This document shows positions 37,728 through 47,251 of a stretch of DNA of 64,000 nucleotides, piece by piece. The stretch is from Moraxella haemolytica (lineage in GTDB: Bacteria; Pseudomonadota; Gammaproteobacteria; Pseudomonadales; Moraxellaceae). The stretch lies in contig NZ_CP089974.1 of NCBI RefSeq assembly GCF_030177935.1, forward strand, positions 310,001 through 374,000, written 5' to 3'. A program made the translations under genes and the position numbers. The notes under the pieces were generated by a model. It saw only the letters and a list, made by a program, of their open reading frames with translations. It did not search any database and was not told where the DNA came from. Position 1 is the stretch's first letter, and every line of letters begins with the position of its first letter.

Positions 37728-38672
37728 TTATAAAAATGGATAAATTTCTTTACCAATTTGTGCCATTATTTCATCTTTTTGATTTTTAAAATCAAGGGAT
37801 TTACCATCATGTGGCTGAGTGATAAATAAGCTGACAAAATAAGATTTATTATTTTCATTCCAAATCACAGCAATGATATTTTTTGATTCACTACCTGTGC
37901 CTGTTTTGTCGCCAATTCGCCAATTTTTTGGTAAATATTTTCTCAATAAATTATCAGCAACTTTATCATTGATAAGCCAAGTTATCAACTGTTCTTTGCT
38001 TTGATTGGATAGGATATTGTCTGTAATCAATGCTTTTAGGCTTCTTGTATAAGGAATTGGTTTTGCGGTATCACTGGTTTCACCATAATGTGAGCGATTT
38101 AGTAAAGGTTCATTATTTGCTAACACCATATCCGCCCCAATCTCTTTCAAAAATTGATTGAATGCAGTCAAGCCCCCAGCTCTATCCAACAAGATATTGG
38201 CAGAGCCATTATCACTCAGTGTTATGGTAGCTTCGCACAATTCACTAATAGAAATTGGTTTATTTTCATTAAAGTATTTTTTGCAGACAGGAGAATATTC
38301 TATCAAATCGCTTTCTTTAATAATGATTTTTTCATTTAAATCCAATTTTCCTTTATCTACAAGTAATAATATATGGCTTGCGATAAAGGCTTTAATGGTG
38401 CTATTAACAGGAAAATATTCATCACCACGATGGCTGGATATTTCACCACTGTCAGCAATAATCGTCATACCAATTTTGGCATTAAATTTATTTTCCCAAA
38501 TTGGCAATATTTCTTTTAATTTATTTTGTAATAAATTTGGATTTTTTGTTATCTTGTCATTAGGTAAATGGTTATTGGATAAACTCGTTTTGCATCCAGT
38601 TAATAAATTGCCAGAAAAAATAATAGGTAGTGCCAATAAGGTTTTTTGTAAAAAATGACGGCGTTGCATCAT
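37728..38672 (-). CDS. bro: BRO-type class A beta-lactamase lipoprotein
   Basis: Hydrolyses penicillins. The N-terminus has a twin-arginine motif (QRRHFLQ) and a lipobox LLTGC with Cys27, so the protein is Tat-exported and lipidated, as described for BRO enzymes. Active-site motifs are complete: Ser91-Thr-Ile-Lys94, Ser153-Asp-Asn155, Glu188-x3-Asn192 (omega loop) and Lys256-Thr-Gly258. At 314 aa and with its position between gatA and gatB it matches M. catarrhalis BRO as known. The gene is visibly more AT-rich than gatA and gatB, in line with acquisition by transfer. BRO-1 and BRO-2 cannot be told apart here. AAGGAG precedes two adjacent ATG codons. Confidence 0.93.
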   Translation of the reverse strand: MMQRRHFLQKTLLALPIIFSGNLLTGCKTSLSNNHLPNDKITKNPNLLQNKLKEILPIWENKFNAKIGMTIIADSGEISSHRGDEYFPVNSTIKAFIASHILLLVDKGKLDLNEKIIIKESDLIEYSPVCKKYFNENKPISISELCEATITLSDNGSANILLDRAGGLTAFNQFLKEIGADMVLANNEPLLNRSHYGETSDTAKPIPYTRSLKALITDNILSNQSKEQLITWLINDKVADNLLRKYLPKNWRIGDKTGTGSESKNIIAVIWNENNKSYFVSLFITQPHDGKSLDFKNQKDEIMAQIGKEIYPFL

Positions 38673-38723
38673 TATCTCCTTTTATTGCTTGGGATAAATT
38701 TATCATTTATCCCAAATCCAAAA

Positions 38724-40199
38724 TCACTTCACCAAATCCGGCATCTCTTGATGAAACTTGGTATTCGCCTGATACACATGAGCGGTTTTTAGAAGTTCGC
38801 TTTCCGCCCAATGTTTGCCAATCAGCTGTAAGCCCACAGGCAAGCCACCAACAAAGCCCACAGGGTGCGACAAACTTGGTAAGCCCGCCAAATTCACGCC
38901 AATGGTATAGACATCGCCCATATAGATTTCGGCAGGGGAGAGATTTTCGCCAAGTTTATAGGCAACCGTTGGGGCGGTTGGCGTGGCGATGATGTCGCAG
39001 GTTTCAAAGGCTTTTAAAAAGTCGTTTAAAATCAATCGTCTTACCTTTTGAGCCTTGACATAATACGCATCAAAATAACCTGCACTTAGGGCATAAGTTC
39101 CCATAATGATACGGCGTTGCACTTCCGCCCCAAAGCCTTCCGAGCGTGAACGAGTGTACAAATCGTGCAAATCGGCAGGATTTTCACAGCGATAGCCATA
39201 GCGGACACCGTCAAAGCGAGATAGGTTGGAGCTGGCTTCGGCAGGGGCAAGAAGATAATAAGTGGCAAGGGTAATTTGTGGGTCGGTCAAATGCACATCT
39301 ACCAAAGTCGCCCCTAAGTCTTGATAGACTTTTAAAGCGTCTTCAATTTTGGCTTTAACATCAGCATTTAACCCTATGCCAAAATATTCTTGCGGTACGC
39401 CCACTTTTAGTCCGCTAAGTGGTTTGTCGCTTGGTACTTTGTCAAGCTCGCCCACCCAGTTGGGTACTTGTAAATTGACACTCGTACTGTCTTTTGGGTC
39501 AAAGCCTGCCATCGCCTGTAAAAGATAGGCACAATCTACAGCTGACCGCCCAAACGCTCCTGCTTGATCTAGGCTTGATGCATATGCCACCATGCCAAAG
39601 CGAGATACTCGCCCATAAGTGGGCTTGATGCCTGTTACCCCACAGAAACTGGCGGGCTGGCGAATTGAGCCACCTGTGTCTGAGCCTGTAGCAACAGGCA
39701 CAAAGCCACTTGCTACCGCAGAAGCACTGCCACCAGACGAACCGCCAGGCACTCGATCCAAGTCATAGGGATTGTGTACTGCTCCGAAGTAGGATTTTTC
39801 ATTGTCCGAACCCATGGCAAATTCGTCCATGTTGAGCTTGCCAAGACTGATAAATCCTTGATTTGCAATATTTTCTACCAAAGTGGCACTATAAGGGGCG
39901 ACAAAGTTTGACAGCATTTTTGAGCCACAAGTGGTCAAAACGCCTTGGGTGCATAAGTTGTCTTTGTGAGCCATCGGTACGCCCAATAGGGGGCGAGTGT
40001 CGCCATTTGCTCTTAACTCATCGGCAAGTTTGGCTTGTTCTAGGGCAGATTCAGCCGTTACGGTAATAAAACTATTGATTGCCTTATCGTGGGTGGCGAT
40101 ACGGTCTAAAAAGTGCTGGGTTAATTCAACCGAGCTAAATTGTTTGGTTTGTAAACCATCGGCAAGTTCACGGACGGACAGGGTGTGGAAGTTTGTCAT
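38724..40199 (-). CDS. gatA: Glutamyl-tRNA(Gln) amidotransferase subunit A
   Basis: Amidase-signature subunit that frees ammonia from glutamine for the GatB site. The Ser-cisSer-Lys triad is visible: Lys79 in VPMAHKDN, Ser154 in PGGSSGGSA and Ser178 in [14 protein letters not shown]. The length of 491 aa is normal. It lies between gatC (383 bp upstream) and the beta-lactamase gene (51 bp downstream), all on the minus strand. Confidence 0.97.
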   Translation of the reverse strand: MTNFHTLSVRELADGLQTKQFSSVELTQHFLDRIATHDKAINSFITVTAESALEQAKLADELRANGDTRPLLGVPMAHKDNLCTQGVLTTCGSKMLSNFVAPYSATLVENIANQGFISLGKLNMDEFAMGSDNEKSYFGAVHNPYDLDRVPGGSSGGSASAVASGFVPVATGSDTGGSIRQPASFCGVTGIKPTYGRVSRFGMVAYASSLDQAGAFGRSAVDCAYLLQAMAGFDPKDSTSVNLQVPNWVGELDKVPSDKPLSGLKVGVPQEYFGIGLNADVKAKIEDALKVYQDLGATLVDVHLTDPQITLATYYLLAPAEASSNLSRFDGVRYGYRCENPADLHDLYTRSRSEGFGAEVQRRIIMGTYALSAGYFDAYYVKAQKVRRLILNDFLKAFETCDIIATPTAPTVAYKLGENLSPAEIYMGDVYTIGVNLAGLPSLSHPVGFVGGLPVGLQLIGKHWAESELLKTAHVYQANTKFHQEMPDLVK

Positions 40200-40347
40200 G
40201 ATTTTCTCTTAATTGGTATGTTTTAAAGTAAGTAATCTTGGGCTATTGCTTTGTTGATTTGGGGTTGTATGACCTTTTGACGCATGGTCTTTAAAAAAAG
40301 TTTTTGTGTGGGCGATGTTCTTTTTGATGCTTAAGCTTATAAAAATA

Positions 40348-40381
40348 AAGTTTTAATACTTTTGGCGTATTTTAAAAACTT
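40348..40381. repeat. Dispersed repeat, copy 2
   Basis: AAGTTTTA (40348-40355) and TAAAAACTT (40373-40381) form an inverted repeat. TTGGCGTATTTTAAAAACTT (40362-40381) is identical to 17583-17602. Confidence 0.6.
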
Positions 40382-40457
40382 CTATCATCTGCCCAAACAC
40401 TGATCATGTTTGAGATATTGGATGGGGTCTGTGTTTAAGACTCCAAGTTTTTATCCC

Positions 40458-40565
40458 TTAGGGCTCCAATGTTACCAAATCAAGTTTTGCCCCTGTGATA
40501 TGCTTCTTATTGCCATCTGTGTGATACAAGATGCACTGTTGGCGACAAGGTTTAGGTTGCTTCAT
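40458..40565 (-). CDS. Candidate small ORF between gatC and gatA
   Basis: A 35-codon frame starting 17 bp after the gatC stop codon and ending at TAA (40460-40458). The peptide begins MKQPKPCRQQCILYHTDGNK and ends TGAKLDLVTLEP. It has two Cys spaced CRQQC and a natural-looking mix of residues, unlike the AT-rich noise around it. No strong ribosome-binding site is seen (AAGCCCC upstream), so expression would depend on coupling to gatC. No family is recognised. It could be a chance frame or the remnant of a longer gene. Confidence 0.35.
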   Translation of the reverse strand: MKQPKPCRQQCILYHTDGNKKHITGAKLDLVTLEP

Positions 40566-40582
40566 GGGGCTTAGTCATTGTG

Positions 40583-40885
40583 CTATTCAATCACCTGCGG
40601 AACCAAATATAACCCATCTTGTACAGCGGGGGCGATCTTTTGATTGGCTTCACGATTGACCCCAAGACCGTTTGCGTCCACTACATCTGGGCGTAGCATT
40701 TGCACGCCATCATGAACATTGGTCAGGGGTTTAATATCATCAGTGTTCACTTGTGATAGTACATCCATCATGGATAAGATTTTGCCAATATCTTTAGCGT
40801 AACTGTCGCACTTGACATCGTCAATGGCAAGGCGAGAGAGTTTGGCGACATTTAAGATATCAGTACTGGTTAGGGTATTGCTCAT
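40583..40885 (-). CDS. gatC: Aspartyl/glutamyl-tRNA amidotransferase subunit C
   Basis: Small subunit (100 aa) that wraps around GatA and GatB and stabilises the complex. Typical features are the N-terminal helix DILNVAKLSRLAID, the middle MMDVLSQVNTDDIKPL with THV-like NVHDGVQMLRPD, and the C-terminal FLVPQVI-type ending LYLVPQVIE. It heads the gatC-gatA-bro-gatB set. AGGATTA serves as ribosome-binding site. Confidence 0.95.
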   Translation of the reverse strand: MSNTLTSTDILNVAKLSRLAIDDVKCDSYAKDIGKILSMMDVLSQVNTDDIKPLTNVHDGVQMLRPDVVDANGLGVNREANQKIAPAVQDGLYLVPQVIE

Positions 40886-41159
40886 GATTAATCCTATTTG
40901 CTGACTTATTTAGTAGAAAAATGCTTTGGTATCGGTTGTATAAAATGGTGCTTATTGTAACATATCTTGATAATTGACAACATCTTTAACACTTATTTTG
41001 CTCAAAACTTGATCATAAAAATCCCAAAAAACCATGTGTCTTACTTGTTTTTGGGGTTTTTGGGTGTAAAATAAGGTATAATTTGAGCTTGTCGTGCTTT
41101 TTTAAGATTTTAAATGAAAGCTGGTTGGTCATGGGTACTGATAGATTAGAGGGTTTGGT

Positions 41160-41765
41160 ATGCGTGTGATTTTGGCATCTACTTCGCCACGCCGTCAAGA
41201 GTTGCTAAGAGTGGCAGGTGTGGATTTTGATATCATGAATGCACCGATTGATGAATCTTGCTATGACAACGAGCGTGCGACAGATTATGCCATGCGTATG
41301 GTGCATGCCAAAGCGGATAGGGCGATTGAGCTGATGGGTGATGATGAAGCACTTATTATTACTGCAGACACCATTGGCGTGTTAGAAGATGGTCAGGTGC
41401 TGACCAAACCCACCGATAAAGACGATGCTTTTGCCATGTGGGCTAAGCTATCAGGGGCGACACATGAGATTTGGACGGCGGTGTGTGTCAGTGGTATTCA
41501 AGGTGGTCGATTGACTGCTAGGCAGAGCATGATTTGCCGTACTCAAGTCCACTTTGTGAAACTGAGCAATCAGATGATGGTGCGTTATTGGCAGACAGGC
41601 GAGCCTGCGGATAAAGCAGGAGCGTATGCCATTCAGGGCGGTGCGATGGCGTGGGTTAAGGAAATTAACGGCAGTTATACCAATGTGGTGGGGTTACCCC
41701 TTGCTCAAACGCTAGAGCTGATGACTCAGGTGGTGGATATGATGAAAACTGATTGTGCTAATTAA
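41160..41765 (+). CDS. Maf-family nucleoside triphosphate pyrophosphatase (YhdE-like)
   Basis: Hydrolyses non-canonical or dTTP/UTP-type nucleotides to monophosphates, a house-cleaning function also linked to septum control. It has the Maf signature ILASTSPRRQELL, the catalytic region ADTIGVLEDGQVLTKP and GAYAIQGGAMAWVKEINGSYTNVVGLPL. The length of 201 aa is normal. The end overlaps the open frame preceding rng; maf-rng (yhdE-rng) adjacency is a known conserved arrangement. Confidence 0.92.
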   Translation: MRVILASTSPRRQELLRVAGVDFDIMNAPIDESCYDNERATDYAMRMVHAKADRAIELMGDDEALIITADTIGVLEDGQVLTKPTDKDDAFAMWAKLSGATHEIWTAVCVSGIQGGRLTARQSMICRTQVHFVKLSNQMMVRYWQTGEPADKAGAYAIQGGAMAWVKEINGSYTNVVGLPLAQTLELMTQVVDMMKTDCAN

Positions 41766-41841
41766 AACCAAAATATCACTCATTAAAAAACCAATCGTAT
41801 TTAAATACAATTTACAAACAAACTTAAAAAGACCAATTAGC

Positions 41842-43329
41842 ATGACCAAAGAAATTTTAATCAATCATCTGCCCATGCAGACACGCCTTGCTGTGGTACA
41901 AGATGGCGTACTTGATGAGATATACATTGAAAATCATCGTCAGCTAGGACAAGTTGGTGATGTTTATTTGGGAACGGTGGTGCGTATTTTGACAGGTATG
42001 CAGGCGGTCTTTGTGGATATTGGTTTGGCTCGTACAGCCTTTTTGCACATTGATGATGTGAAACAGTCCGCCCAAAAATCTAACTTTAAGATAGAGCAGT
42101 TATTTTATCAGGGTGAGCGTATCTTGGTGCAGATTATCAAAGGTGGGGTGGGGGATAAAGGGGTAAGATTGACCACGGACATTGCATTGGTCGGTCGTTA
42201 CTTGGTCTATCGCCCTTTGGGTGTGGGTGTTGGCTTGTCATCACGCATTAAACCACAAAAAGAACGCCAACGATTAAAGCATGTGCTATCCACCCTAATA
42301 ACACAAAAAGGCGTGATGGGGGGTGTCGTTGTGCGTACGGCAGCGACCAAGATGGATGAAGATGGTCTAGATGGGGATTTAAATCGTCTGTATCATCTTT
42401 GGCAGGCACTCAGCGATGGTTTCACCAAAGCTAAAACTCACAAGCTCAAACATCAGCTCATCCATCAAGAGCTACCCTTGCCTTTACGCCATCTAAGAGA
42501 CAGTTCGCTTGATGATTTGCAAATTTGGGTGGATGATGAACAGATGTATCACAGTATTCAGGATTTTTTCTTGCAAATTGTGCCATCTGGTCTATCACAG
42601 CTTCATCGGTACGCCTACCATAAGCCACTGTTTGATAAGTACGATGTAGAAGAACAAATTCAGCAGGCACTAAAGAGTAGGGTTGATTTGCCTTTAGGCG
42701 GTTATTTGGTGATTGACCAAACCGAAGCCATGACAACCATTGATGTCAATACGGGTTCATATGTGGGTAAGCATTCGCCACAACAGACCATCTATCAGAT
42801 TAACTTAGAGGCGGTTTGGGCTATTGTCAGACAGATTCGTTTGCGACAGCTTGGCGGTATCATCATTCTCGATTTTATTGACATGAAAGCACAGCACCAT
42901 AAAGATGCGGTATTAAGCACCCTAAAGCACGAACTAAGCCGTGATAAGACGCCAACGCATATCATGTCCGTAAGTCCATTGGGGCTGATTGAGATGGCAC
43001 GCAAACGAACCCATCAGAGCCTTGCTCAGCAGCTTTGTCAGCCTTGTGAGGCGTGTTGCGGTACTGGTATGGTAAAAAGTAACGAGACGGTTGCTTTTGA
43101 GATTATTCGCAAAATTGTGCAGACGATCGGGTGTTCTGCTCACAAGCCTATTGTCATTGATATTCTTGCTGCCCCAGTGGTGATAGACCATTTAGCTGTC
43201 CATGAAAAAAGCATGGTGCAACACTTGGAGCATACGCTCAATGCACAAATACAACTAAAAGTTGCCACCAACTATCATCAAGAGCAGTACGCCATCAGCC
43301 ATCATTCAGCCATCATTGATGATTTTTAA
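41842..43329 (+). CDS. rng: Ribonuclease G
   Basis: Endoribonuclease that matures the 5' end of 16S rRNA and degrades mRNA. The N-terminal S1 domain (GDVYLGTVVRILTGMQAVFVDIGL) is followed by the RNase H-like and DNase I-like catalytic core with metal ligands in DVNTGSYVG and IIILDFIDM. The zinc-link-like motif CQPCEACCGTG is present. ATG 41842 (495 aa) gives the standard start TKEILINHLPMQTR; the frame is open back to 41755 but those residues are not RNase G-like. Confidence 0.96.
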   Translation: MTKEILINHLPMQTRLAVVQDGVLDEIYIENHRQLGQVGDVYLGTVVRILTGMQAVFVDIGLARTAFLHIDDVKQSAQKSNFKIEQLFYQGERILVQIIKGGVGDKGVRLTTDIALVGRYLVYRPLGVGVGLSSRIKPQKERQRLKHVLSTLITQKGVMGGVVVRTAATKMDEDGLDGDLNRLYHLWQALSDGFTKAKTHKLKHQLIHQELPLPLRHLRDSSLDDLQIWVDDEQMYHSIQDFFLQIVPSGLSQLHRYAYHKPLFDKYDVEEQIQQALKSRVDLPLGGYLVIDQTEAMTTIDVNTGSYVGKHSPQQTIYQINLEAVWAIVRQIRLRQLGGIIILDFIDMKAQHHKDAVLSTLKHELSRDKTPTHIMSVSPLGLIEMARKRTHQSLAQQLCQPCEACCGTGMVKSNETVAFEIIRKIVQTIGCSAHKPIVIDILAAPVVIDHLAVHEKSMVQHLEHTLNAQIQLKVATNYHQEQYAISHHSAIIDDF

Positions 43330-43493
43330 AAGATGATGTTAAAATAACTGAAAAAATAAATGAGCCTGACATTGTTTTTGGTATGGTTAATGAGATAAGC
43401 CCAAAAGATTGGGGTATGTTTTTCACAAAAACACAAGAGCCAATAAGCGAAGAATATCCAATAAAAATATTGTCATTCACCCATAAAAACTGA
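43323..43493 (+). pseudogene. Possible gene remnant between rng and the S10 promoter
   Basis: An open frame without an early start codon reads KDDVKITEKINEPDIVFGMV and continues NEISPKDWGMFF... to LSFTHKN and a TGA at 43491. The composition looks like real protein, but the only ATG (43383) leaves 36 codons, so this may be the 3' end of a lost gene. The family is not recognised. It could also be a chance frame. Confidence 0.3.
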
Positions 43494-43502
43494 ATAAAAA
43501 AC

Positions 43503-43530
43503 TTGCATTAAGTCATTTTTAATGTATAAT
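43503..43530 (+). promoter_or_regulatory. S10 operon promoter
   Basis: TTGCAT (43503-43508), 16-bp spacer, TATAAT (43525-43530). The core sequence TTGCATTAA...GTCATTT is shared with the spc promoter at 48866. Confidence 0.75.
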
Positions 43531-43683
43531 ATGGTTTCATTATATTTTAGCGTTGCGCTTTTTGATCCGCTTTATCGTGATTGAAAAGAATAAATTTGAT
43601 AAAAATTGTTCTCTACAAAAATGATAGAGAATTAAAAAGGACAACGCCACAGCCGAAGCATCGTTTTTGGCACTATAACAACA

Positions 43684-43758
43684 CCCCTGCTGTCTAGTAT
43701 TTTTACATGACGGGCAGGGATTGGATTATTTTGTCTAAAAGCATTGCTTTTGACAAAA
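43684..43758 (+). promoter_or_regulatory. Structured leader of the S10 operon
   Basis: Hairpin 1: CCCTGC (43685-43690) pairs with GCAGGG (43714-43719), extended by GTC/GAC. Hairpin 2: TTTTGTC plus AAAAGC (43729-43742) pairs with GCTTTT plus GACAAAA (43746-43758), a 13-bp stem with one bulge and a 3-nt loop. In E. coli, L4 represses this operon through a leader; whether these hairpins are an L4 target is unknown. Confidence 0.55.
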
Positions 43759-43839
43759 GAGTTGAAAAAAATGGTATAGCTGAAGTCATCTTGTGATGAT
43801 GGAAGTTTTATAAAGCACTTAATTTAGGAGCTTGTTGGC

Positions 43840-44151
43840 ATGGCTAACCAGAGAATCCGTATCCGACTAAAGTCTTTTGACCATCGTCTGATTGACCAGT
43901 CGGCACAAGAGATTGTCGATACTGCAAAGCGCACAGGCGCACAAGTTTGTGGCCCTGTTCCCTTGCCGACTCGTATTGAGCGGTTCAATGTATTGACATC
44001 ACCACACGTCAACAAAGACGCTCGCGACCAGTATGAAATTCGCACCCACAAACGCATGATTGACATCGTACAGCCTACTGATAAAACAGTAGATGCATTG
44101 ATGAAATTGGATTTGGCTGCCGGTGTTGATGTTCAAATCGCCCTAGGCTAA
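43840..44151 (+). CDS. rpsJ: 30S ribosomal protein S10
   Basis: Small-subunit head protein; also the NusE partner in antitermination. 103 aa, with the family segment [20 protein letters not shown] at the start and [27 protein letters not shown]-type block in the middle. First gene of the S10 operon, after a long structured leader. Confidence 0.99.
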   Translation: MANQRIRIRLKSFDHRLIDQSAQEIVDTAKRTGAQVCGPVPLPTRIERFNVLTSPHVNKDARDQYEIRTHKRMIDIVQPTDKTVDALMKLDLAAGVDVQIALG

Positions 44152-44201
44152 TTGAACTTAACTGGTTTAATATAAACTATTATTAAAGTAAGAGGTCTAA
44201 A

Positions 44202-44840
44202 ATGGCGATTGGTTTAGTCGGTAAAAAATGCGGCATGACCCGAATCTTTACTGAAGCAGGTGTATCTATCCCTGTAACAGTAGTCGAGGTTGACGCAAAC
44301 CGCATCTCTCAAATCAAAACAGTAGACACCGATGGCTATAACGCAATTCAAATCACTACTGGTGTGCGTCGTGACAGCCGTGTAACTGCTGCCCAAAAGG
44401 GACACTTCGCAAAAGCTGGCGTAGCCGCTGGTCGTGGTGTTTGGGAATTCCGTGCAGACGAGAGCGAATTAGAAGGTCGTGAAGTCGGTGCAAACATTTT
44501 GGTAGATTTATTTGAAGTTGGTCAGCTAGTTGATATTACTGGCCAGTCTAAAGGTAAAGGCTTCCAAGGTGGTGTAAAGCGTCACAACTTCCGCACTCAA
44601 GATGCAACTCACGGTAACTCTGTATCACACCGTGTACTTGGTTCTACTGGTCAAAACCAGACTCCAGGTAAAGTATTCAAAGGCAAAAAGATGCCAGGAC
44701 AAATGGGTAACAAGCGTGTTACTGTACAAGGTCTTGAAATCGTGTCTATTGATGCTGAAAAAGGTGTACTGGTTATCAAAGGCGCACTTCCAGGTGCTAA
44801 TGGTGGCGATGTAATCGTCCGTCCGTCAGTCAAAGCCTAG
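44202..44840 (+). CDS. rplC: 50S ribosomal protein L3
   Basis: Early-assembly 23S rRNA-binding protein. 212 aa; begins [19 protein letters not shown], with the long basic loop containing [20 protein letters not shown] and [20 protein letters not shown]. Second gene of the S10 operon, 50 bp after rpsJ. Confidence 0.99.
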   Translation: MAIGLVGKKCGMTRIFTEAGVSIPVTVVEVDANRISQIKTVDTDGYNAIQITTGVRRDSRVTAAQKGHFAKAGVAAGRGVWEFRADESELEGREVGANILVDLFEVGQLVDITGQSKGKGFQGGVKRHNFRTQDATHGNSVSHRVLGSTGQNQTPGKVFKGKKMPGQMGNKRVTVQGLEIVSIDAEKGVLVIKGALPGANGGDVIVRPSVKA

Positions 44841-44854
44841 TTGAGGGGATTAAC

Positions 44855-45457
44855 GTGAATTTAAAAACTGTTACAGGTGCGGCGGTTGAACTATCAGAAA
44901 CGACTTTTGGTCGTGAGTTCAATGAAGCCTTGGTACACCAAGTCGTAACTGCATACCTAGCTGGTGCTCGTCAAGGTACTCGTGCACAAAAAACTCGTGG
45001 CGAAGTTTCTGGCGGTGGTAAAAAGCCATGGCGTCAAAAAGGTACTGGCCGTGCTCGTGCTGGTTCTATCCGTAGCCCAATTTGGGTTGGTGGTGGCCGT
45101 GCATTTGCAGCAAAACCACAAGACTGGTCACAAAAAGTAAATAGAAAAATGTATCGCGGTGCAATGCAATGCATTTTGGCAGAGCTAGTACGCCAAGAGC
45201 GTTTGGTATTGGTTGACAACATCACTGTTGATGCACCAAAAACCAAAGGTTTGGTTGCAAAATTAGCAGAGCTAAATGCACCACGCGCATTGATTGTTAC
45301 TCATGAAGTTGATGAGAATTTGTACTTAGCTGCTCGCAATATCCCACATGTAAATGTATTGGGTACTCGTGAGGTTGACCCTGTAAGCTTGGTTTCTTTT
45401 GATAAAGTTATCATGACTGTGGAAGCTGCCAAACAATTTGAGGAGACACTAGCATGA
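44855..45457 (+). CDS. rplD: 50S ribosomal protein L4
   Basis: Exit-tunnel protein and, in E. coli, the repressor of the S10 operon. 200 aa, with the tunnel loop region [19 protein letters not shown] and [18 protein letters not shown]. Starts at GTG 44855 after TTGAGGGGATT. The end overlaps rplW by four bases (ATGA). Confidence 0.99.
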   Translation: MNLKTVTGAAVELSETTFGREFNEALVHQVVTAYLAGARQGTRAQKTRGEVSGGGKKPWRQKGTGRARAGSIRSPIWVGGGRAFAAKPQDWSQKVNRKMYRGAMQCILAELVRQERLVLVDNITVDAPKTKGLVAKLAELNAPRALIVTHEVDENLYLAARNIPHVNVLGTREVDPVSLVSFDKVIMTVEAAKQFEETLA

Positions 45458-45783
45458 GTAACGCAAGATTATATCAAGTGCTAAAAGCCCCTGTATTCTC
45501 TGAAAAATCTCAGCGTCTTGGCGACAGCTTGGGCGTTCAAGTTTTCAAAGTTGACAGCAATGCAACAAAACGCGACATCAAACAAGCTGTTGAGCTAATG
45601 TTTGAAGGTGTTGAGGTTGTTAAAGTAAACACCCTAAATACTAAAGGTAAAACTAAGCGTTTTGGTCGTATTGTGGGCAAACGCTCTGATGTTAAAAAAG
45701 CGTATGTAACCTTAAAGTCAGGTTCAGACGTACAAATCGGTGCTGGTGAGGAAGTCACTAGTGAAACAGCGACTAACGAATAA
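45454..45783 (+). CDS. rplW: 50S ribosomal protein L23
   Basis: Exit-site docking protein for trigger factor and SRP. 109 aa; [16 protein letters not shown] at the start, [20 protein letters not shown] and [15 protein letters not shown] are the family blocks. The last 15 or so residues ([12 protein letters not shown]) are an acidic extension beyond the usual end. Overlaps rplD. Confidence 0.98.
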   Translation: MSNARLYQVLKAPVFSEKSQRLGDSLGVQVFKVDSNATKRDIKQAVELMFEGVEVVKVNTLNTKGKTKRFGRIVGKRSDVKKAYVTLKSGSDVQIGAGEEVTSETATNE

Positions 45784-45794
45784 GGATACAAGAC

Positions 45795-46622
45795 ATGCCT
45801 ATCGTAAAAGCAAAACCTACATCACCAGGTCGCCGCTTTGTTGAAAAAGTAGTGCATCCACACCTTTATAAAGGTCGTCCTTATGCACCACTTGTTGAAT
45901 CAAAAGCAAAAACTGGTGGCCGTAACAACAACGGCCGTATCACTACCCGTCATATTGGTGGTGGTCACAAACAACATTACCGTCTGATTGACTTTAAACG
46001 CAATAAAGATGGTATCGTTGCAACTGTTGAACGCATTGAATACGATCCAAACCGTACTGCACACATTGCTCTATTAAAGTATGCAGATGGTGAGCGTCGT
46101 TATATCATTGCACCTAAAAAATTGGCTGTAGGCGATCAGGTTCAATCTGGTGAGAATTCTCCAATTCGTCCAGGTAACTGCTTGCCACTTAAAAATATCC
46201 CAGTGGGTACTGTTATTCACAACATCGAACTAAAAATCGGCAAGGGTGCACAAATCGCTCGTTCTGCTGGTGCTGCAGTTCAGCTGTTGGGTCGTGACGG
46301 TGCTTATGTGATTGTTCGTTTGCGTTCGGGCGAGACCCGTCGTATTCACGCTAATTGCCGTGCGGTTATTGGTGAAGTGTCCAACACTGAAAACAACCTA
46401 AAATCACTTGGTAAAGCAGGTGCAGCACGCTGGCGTGGTGTTCGTCCTACCGTTCGTGGTACGGCAATGAACCCGATTGATCACCCACACGGTGGTGGTG
46501 AAGGACGCAATTTTGGTAAACATCCTACCAGTCCTTGGGGTCAGAAAGCTAAGGGTCTTAAGACTCGTTCTAACAAGCGTACTGACAATATGATCATCCG
46601 TCGCCGTCGTGCCAAGAAATAA
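45795..46622 (+). CDS. rplB: 50S ribosomal protein L2
   Basis: Essential for subunit association and the peptidyl transferase centre. 275 aa; [21 protein letters not shown] at the start, [20 protein letters not shown] in the middle, and the conserved His-containing loop [19 protein letters not shown] near residue 225-245. Confidence 0.99.
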   Translation: MPIVKAKPTSPGRRFVEKVVHPHLYKGRPYAPLVESKAKTGGRNNNGRITTRHIGGGHKQHYRLIDFKRNKDGIVATVERIEYDPNRTAHIALLKYADGERRYIIAPKKLAVGDQVQSGENSPIRPGNCLPLKNIPVGTVIHNIELKIGKGAQIARSAGAAVQLLGRDGAYVIVRLRSGETRRIHANCRAVIGEVSNTENNLKSLGKAGAARWRGVRPTVRGTAMNPIDHPHGGGEGRNFGKHPTSPWGQKAKGLKTRSNKRTDNMIIRRRRAKK

Positions 46623-46634
46623 AGGAAAAGTTTC

Positions 46635-46910
46635 ATGCCTCGTTCATTGAAAAAAGGCCCATTTATCGATGCGCATTTGTTTGCCAAGGTTGAAGATGCT
46701 CTTGAGAGCAACAGTCGCAAACCAATCAAGACTTGGTCACGCCGCTCGATGATTCTGCCACAAATGGTAGGTCTAACCATCTCAGTTCACAATGGTCGTA
46801 CTCATGTACCTGTTATTGTGAGCGAGCAAATGGTTGGCCATAAACTTGGTGAATTCGCCCCAACCCGTTCATATCGTGGTCATGGCGTTGATAAGAAATC
46901 TAAGAGATAA
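46635..46910 (+). CDS. rpsS: 30S ribosomal protein S19
   Basis: Head protein near the subunit bridge. 91 aa; starts [19 protein letters not shown] and has [17 protein letters not shown] and [14 protein letters not shown]. Follows rplB by 12 bp. Confidence 0.99.
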   Translation: MPRSLKKGPFIDAHLFAKVEDALESNSRKPIKTWSRRSMILPQMVGLTISVHNGRTHVPVIVSEQMVGHKLGEFAPTRSYRGHGVDKKSKR

Positions 46911-46919
46911 GGTGCTACC

Positions 46920-47249
46920 ATGGAAGTAACTGCAAAATTACGTGGTGCTGCTATTTCGGCACAAAAAGTAAGATTGGTTGCGGACGAAGTTCGTGGTAAG
47001 CCAATTGAGCGCGCTTTGGATATCTTGACCTTTAGTAATAAAAAAGGTGCTAAACTGGTTAAGAAATGCTTGCAATCAGCCATTGCTAATGCTGAGCACA
47101 ACAATGGCTTGGATATTGACACCTTGCGTGTTTCCACCATCTATGTTGATGAAGGCATTACTTTGAAGCGTATTATGCCCCGTGCCAAGGGTCGTGCTGA
47201 CCGCATCAGCAAACGCACTTGTCACATCACTGTTAAAGTAGGAGCATAA
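46920..47249 (+). CDS. rplV: 50S ribosomal protein L22
   Basis: Lines the exit tunnel through its extended loop. 109 aa; [19 protein letters not shown] at the start, and the tunnel hairpin [20 protein letters not shown] near the end. Ends 2 bp before rpsC. Confidence 0.99.
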   Translation: MEVTAKLRGAAISAQKVRLVADEVRGKPIERALDILTFSNKKGAKLVKKCLQSAIANAEHNNGLDIDTLRVSTIYVDEGITLKRIMPRAKGRADRISKRTCHITVKVGA

Positions 47250-47251
47250 TC

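Larger units (their letters stand above)
40200..40582. other. Unusually wide gatC-gatA spacer
   Basis: In many bacteria gatC and gatA nearly touch; here 383 bp intervene. The right part holds a 35-codon minus-strand frame (40458-40565). The left part carries the second copy of a dispersed repeat (40348-40381). The remainder shows no coding or promoter signal that I can support. Confidence 0.6.
43330..43839. other. Region between rng and rpsJ
   Basis: Contains, in order, the possible gene remnant (to 43493), the S10 promoter (43503-43530) and a leader of about 300 nt with two hairpins (43684-43719 and 43729-43758). rpsJ has the ribosome-binding site TAGGAG. Confidence 0.7.

Noticed and set aside
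42458-42736. Minus-strand frame inside rng
   Set aside because: Shadow of a well-supported gene; no domain-like sequence.
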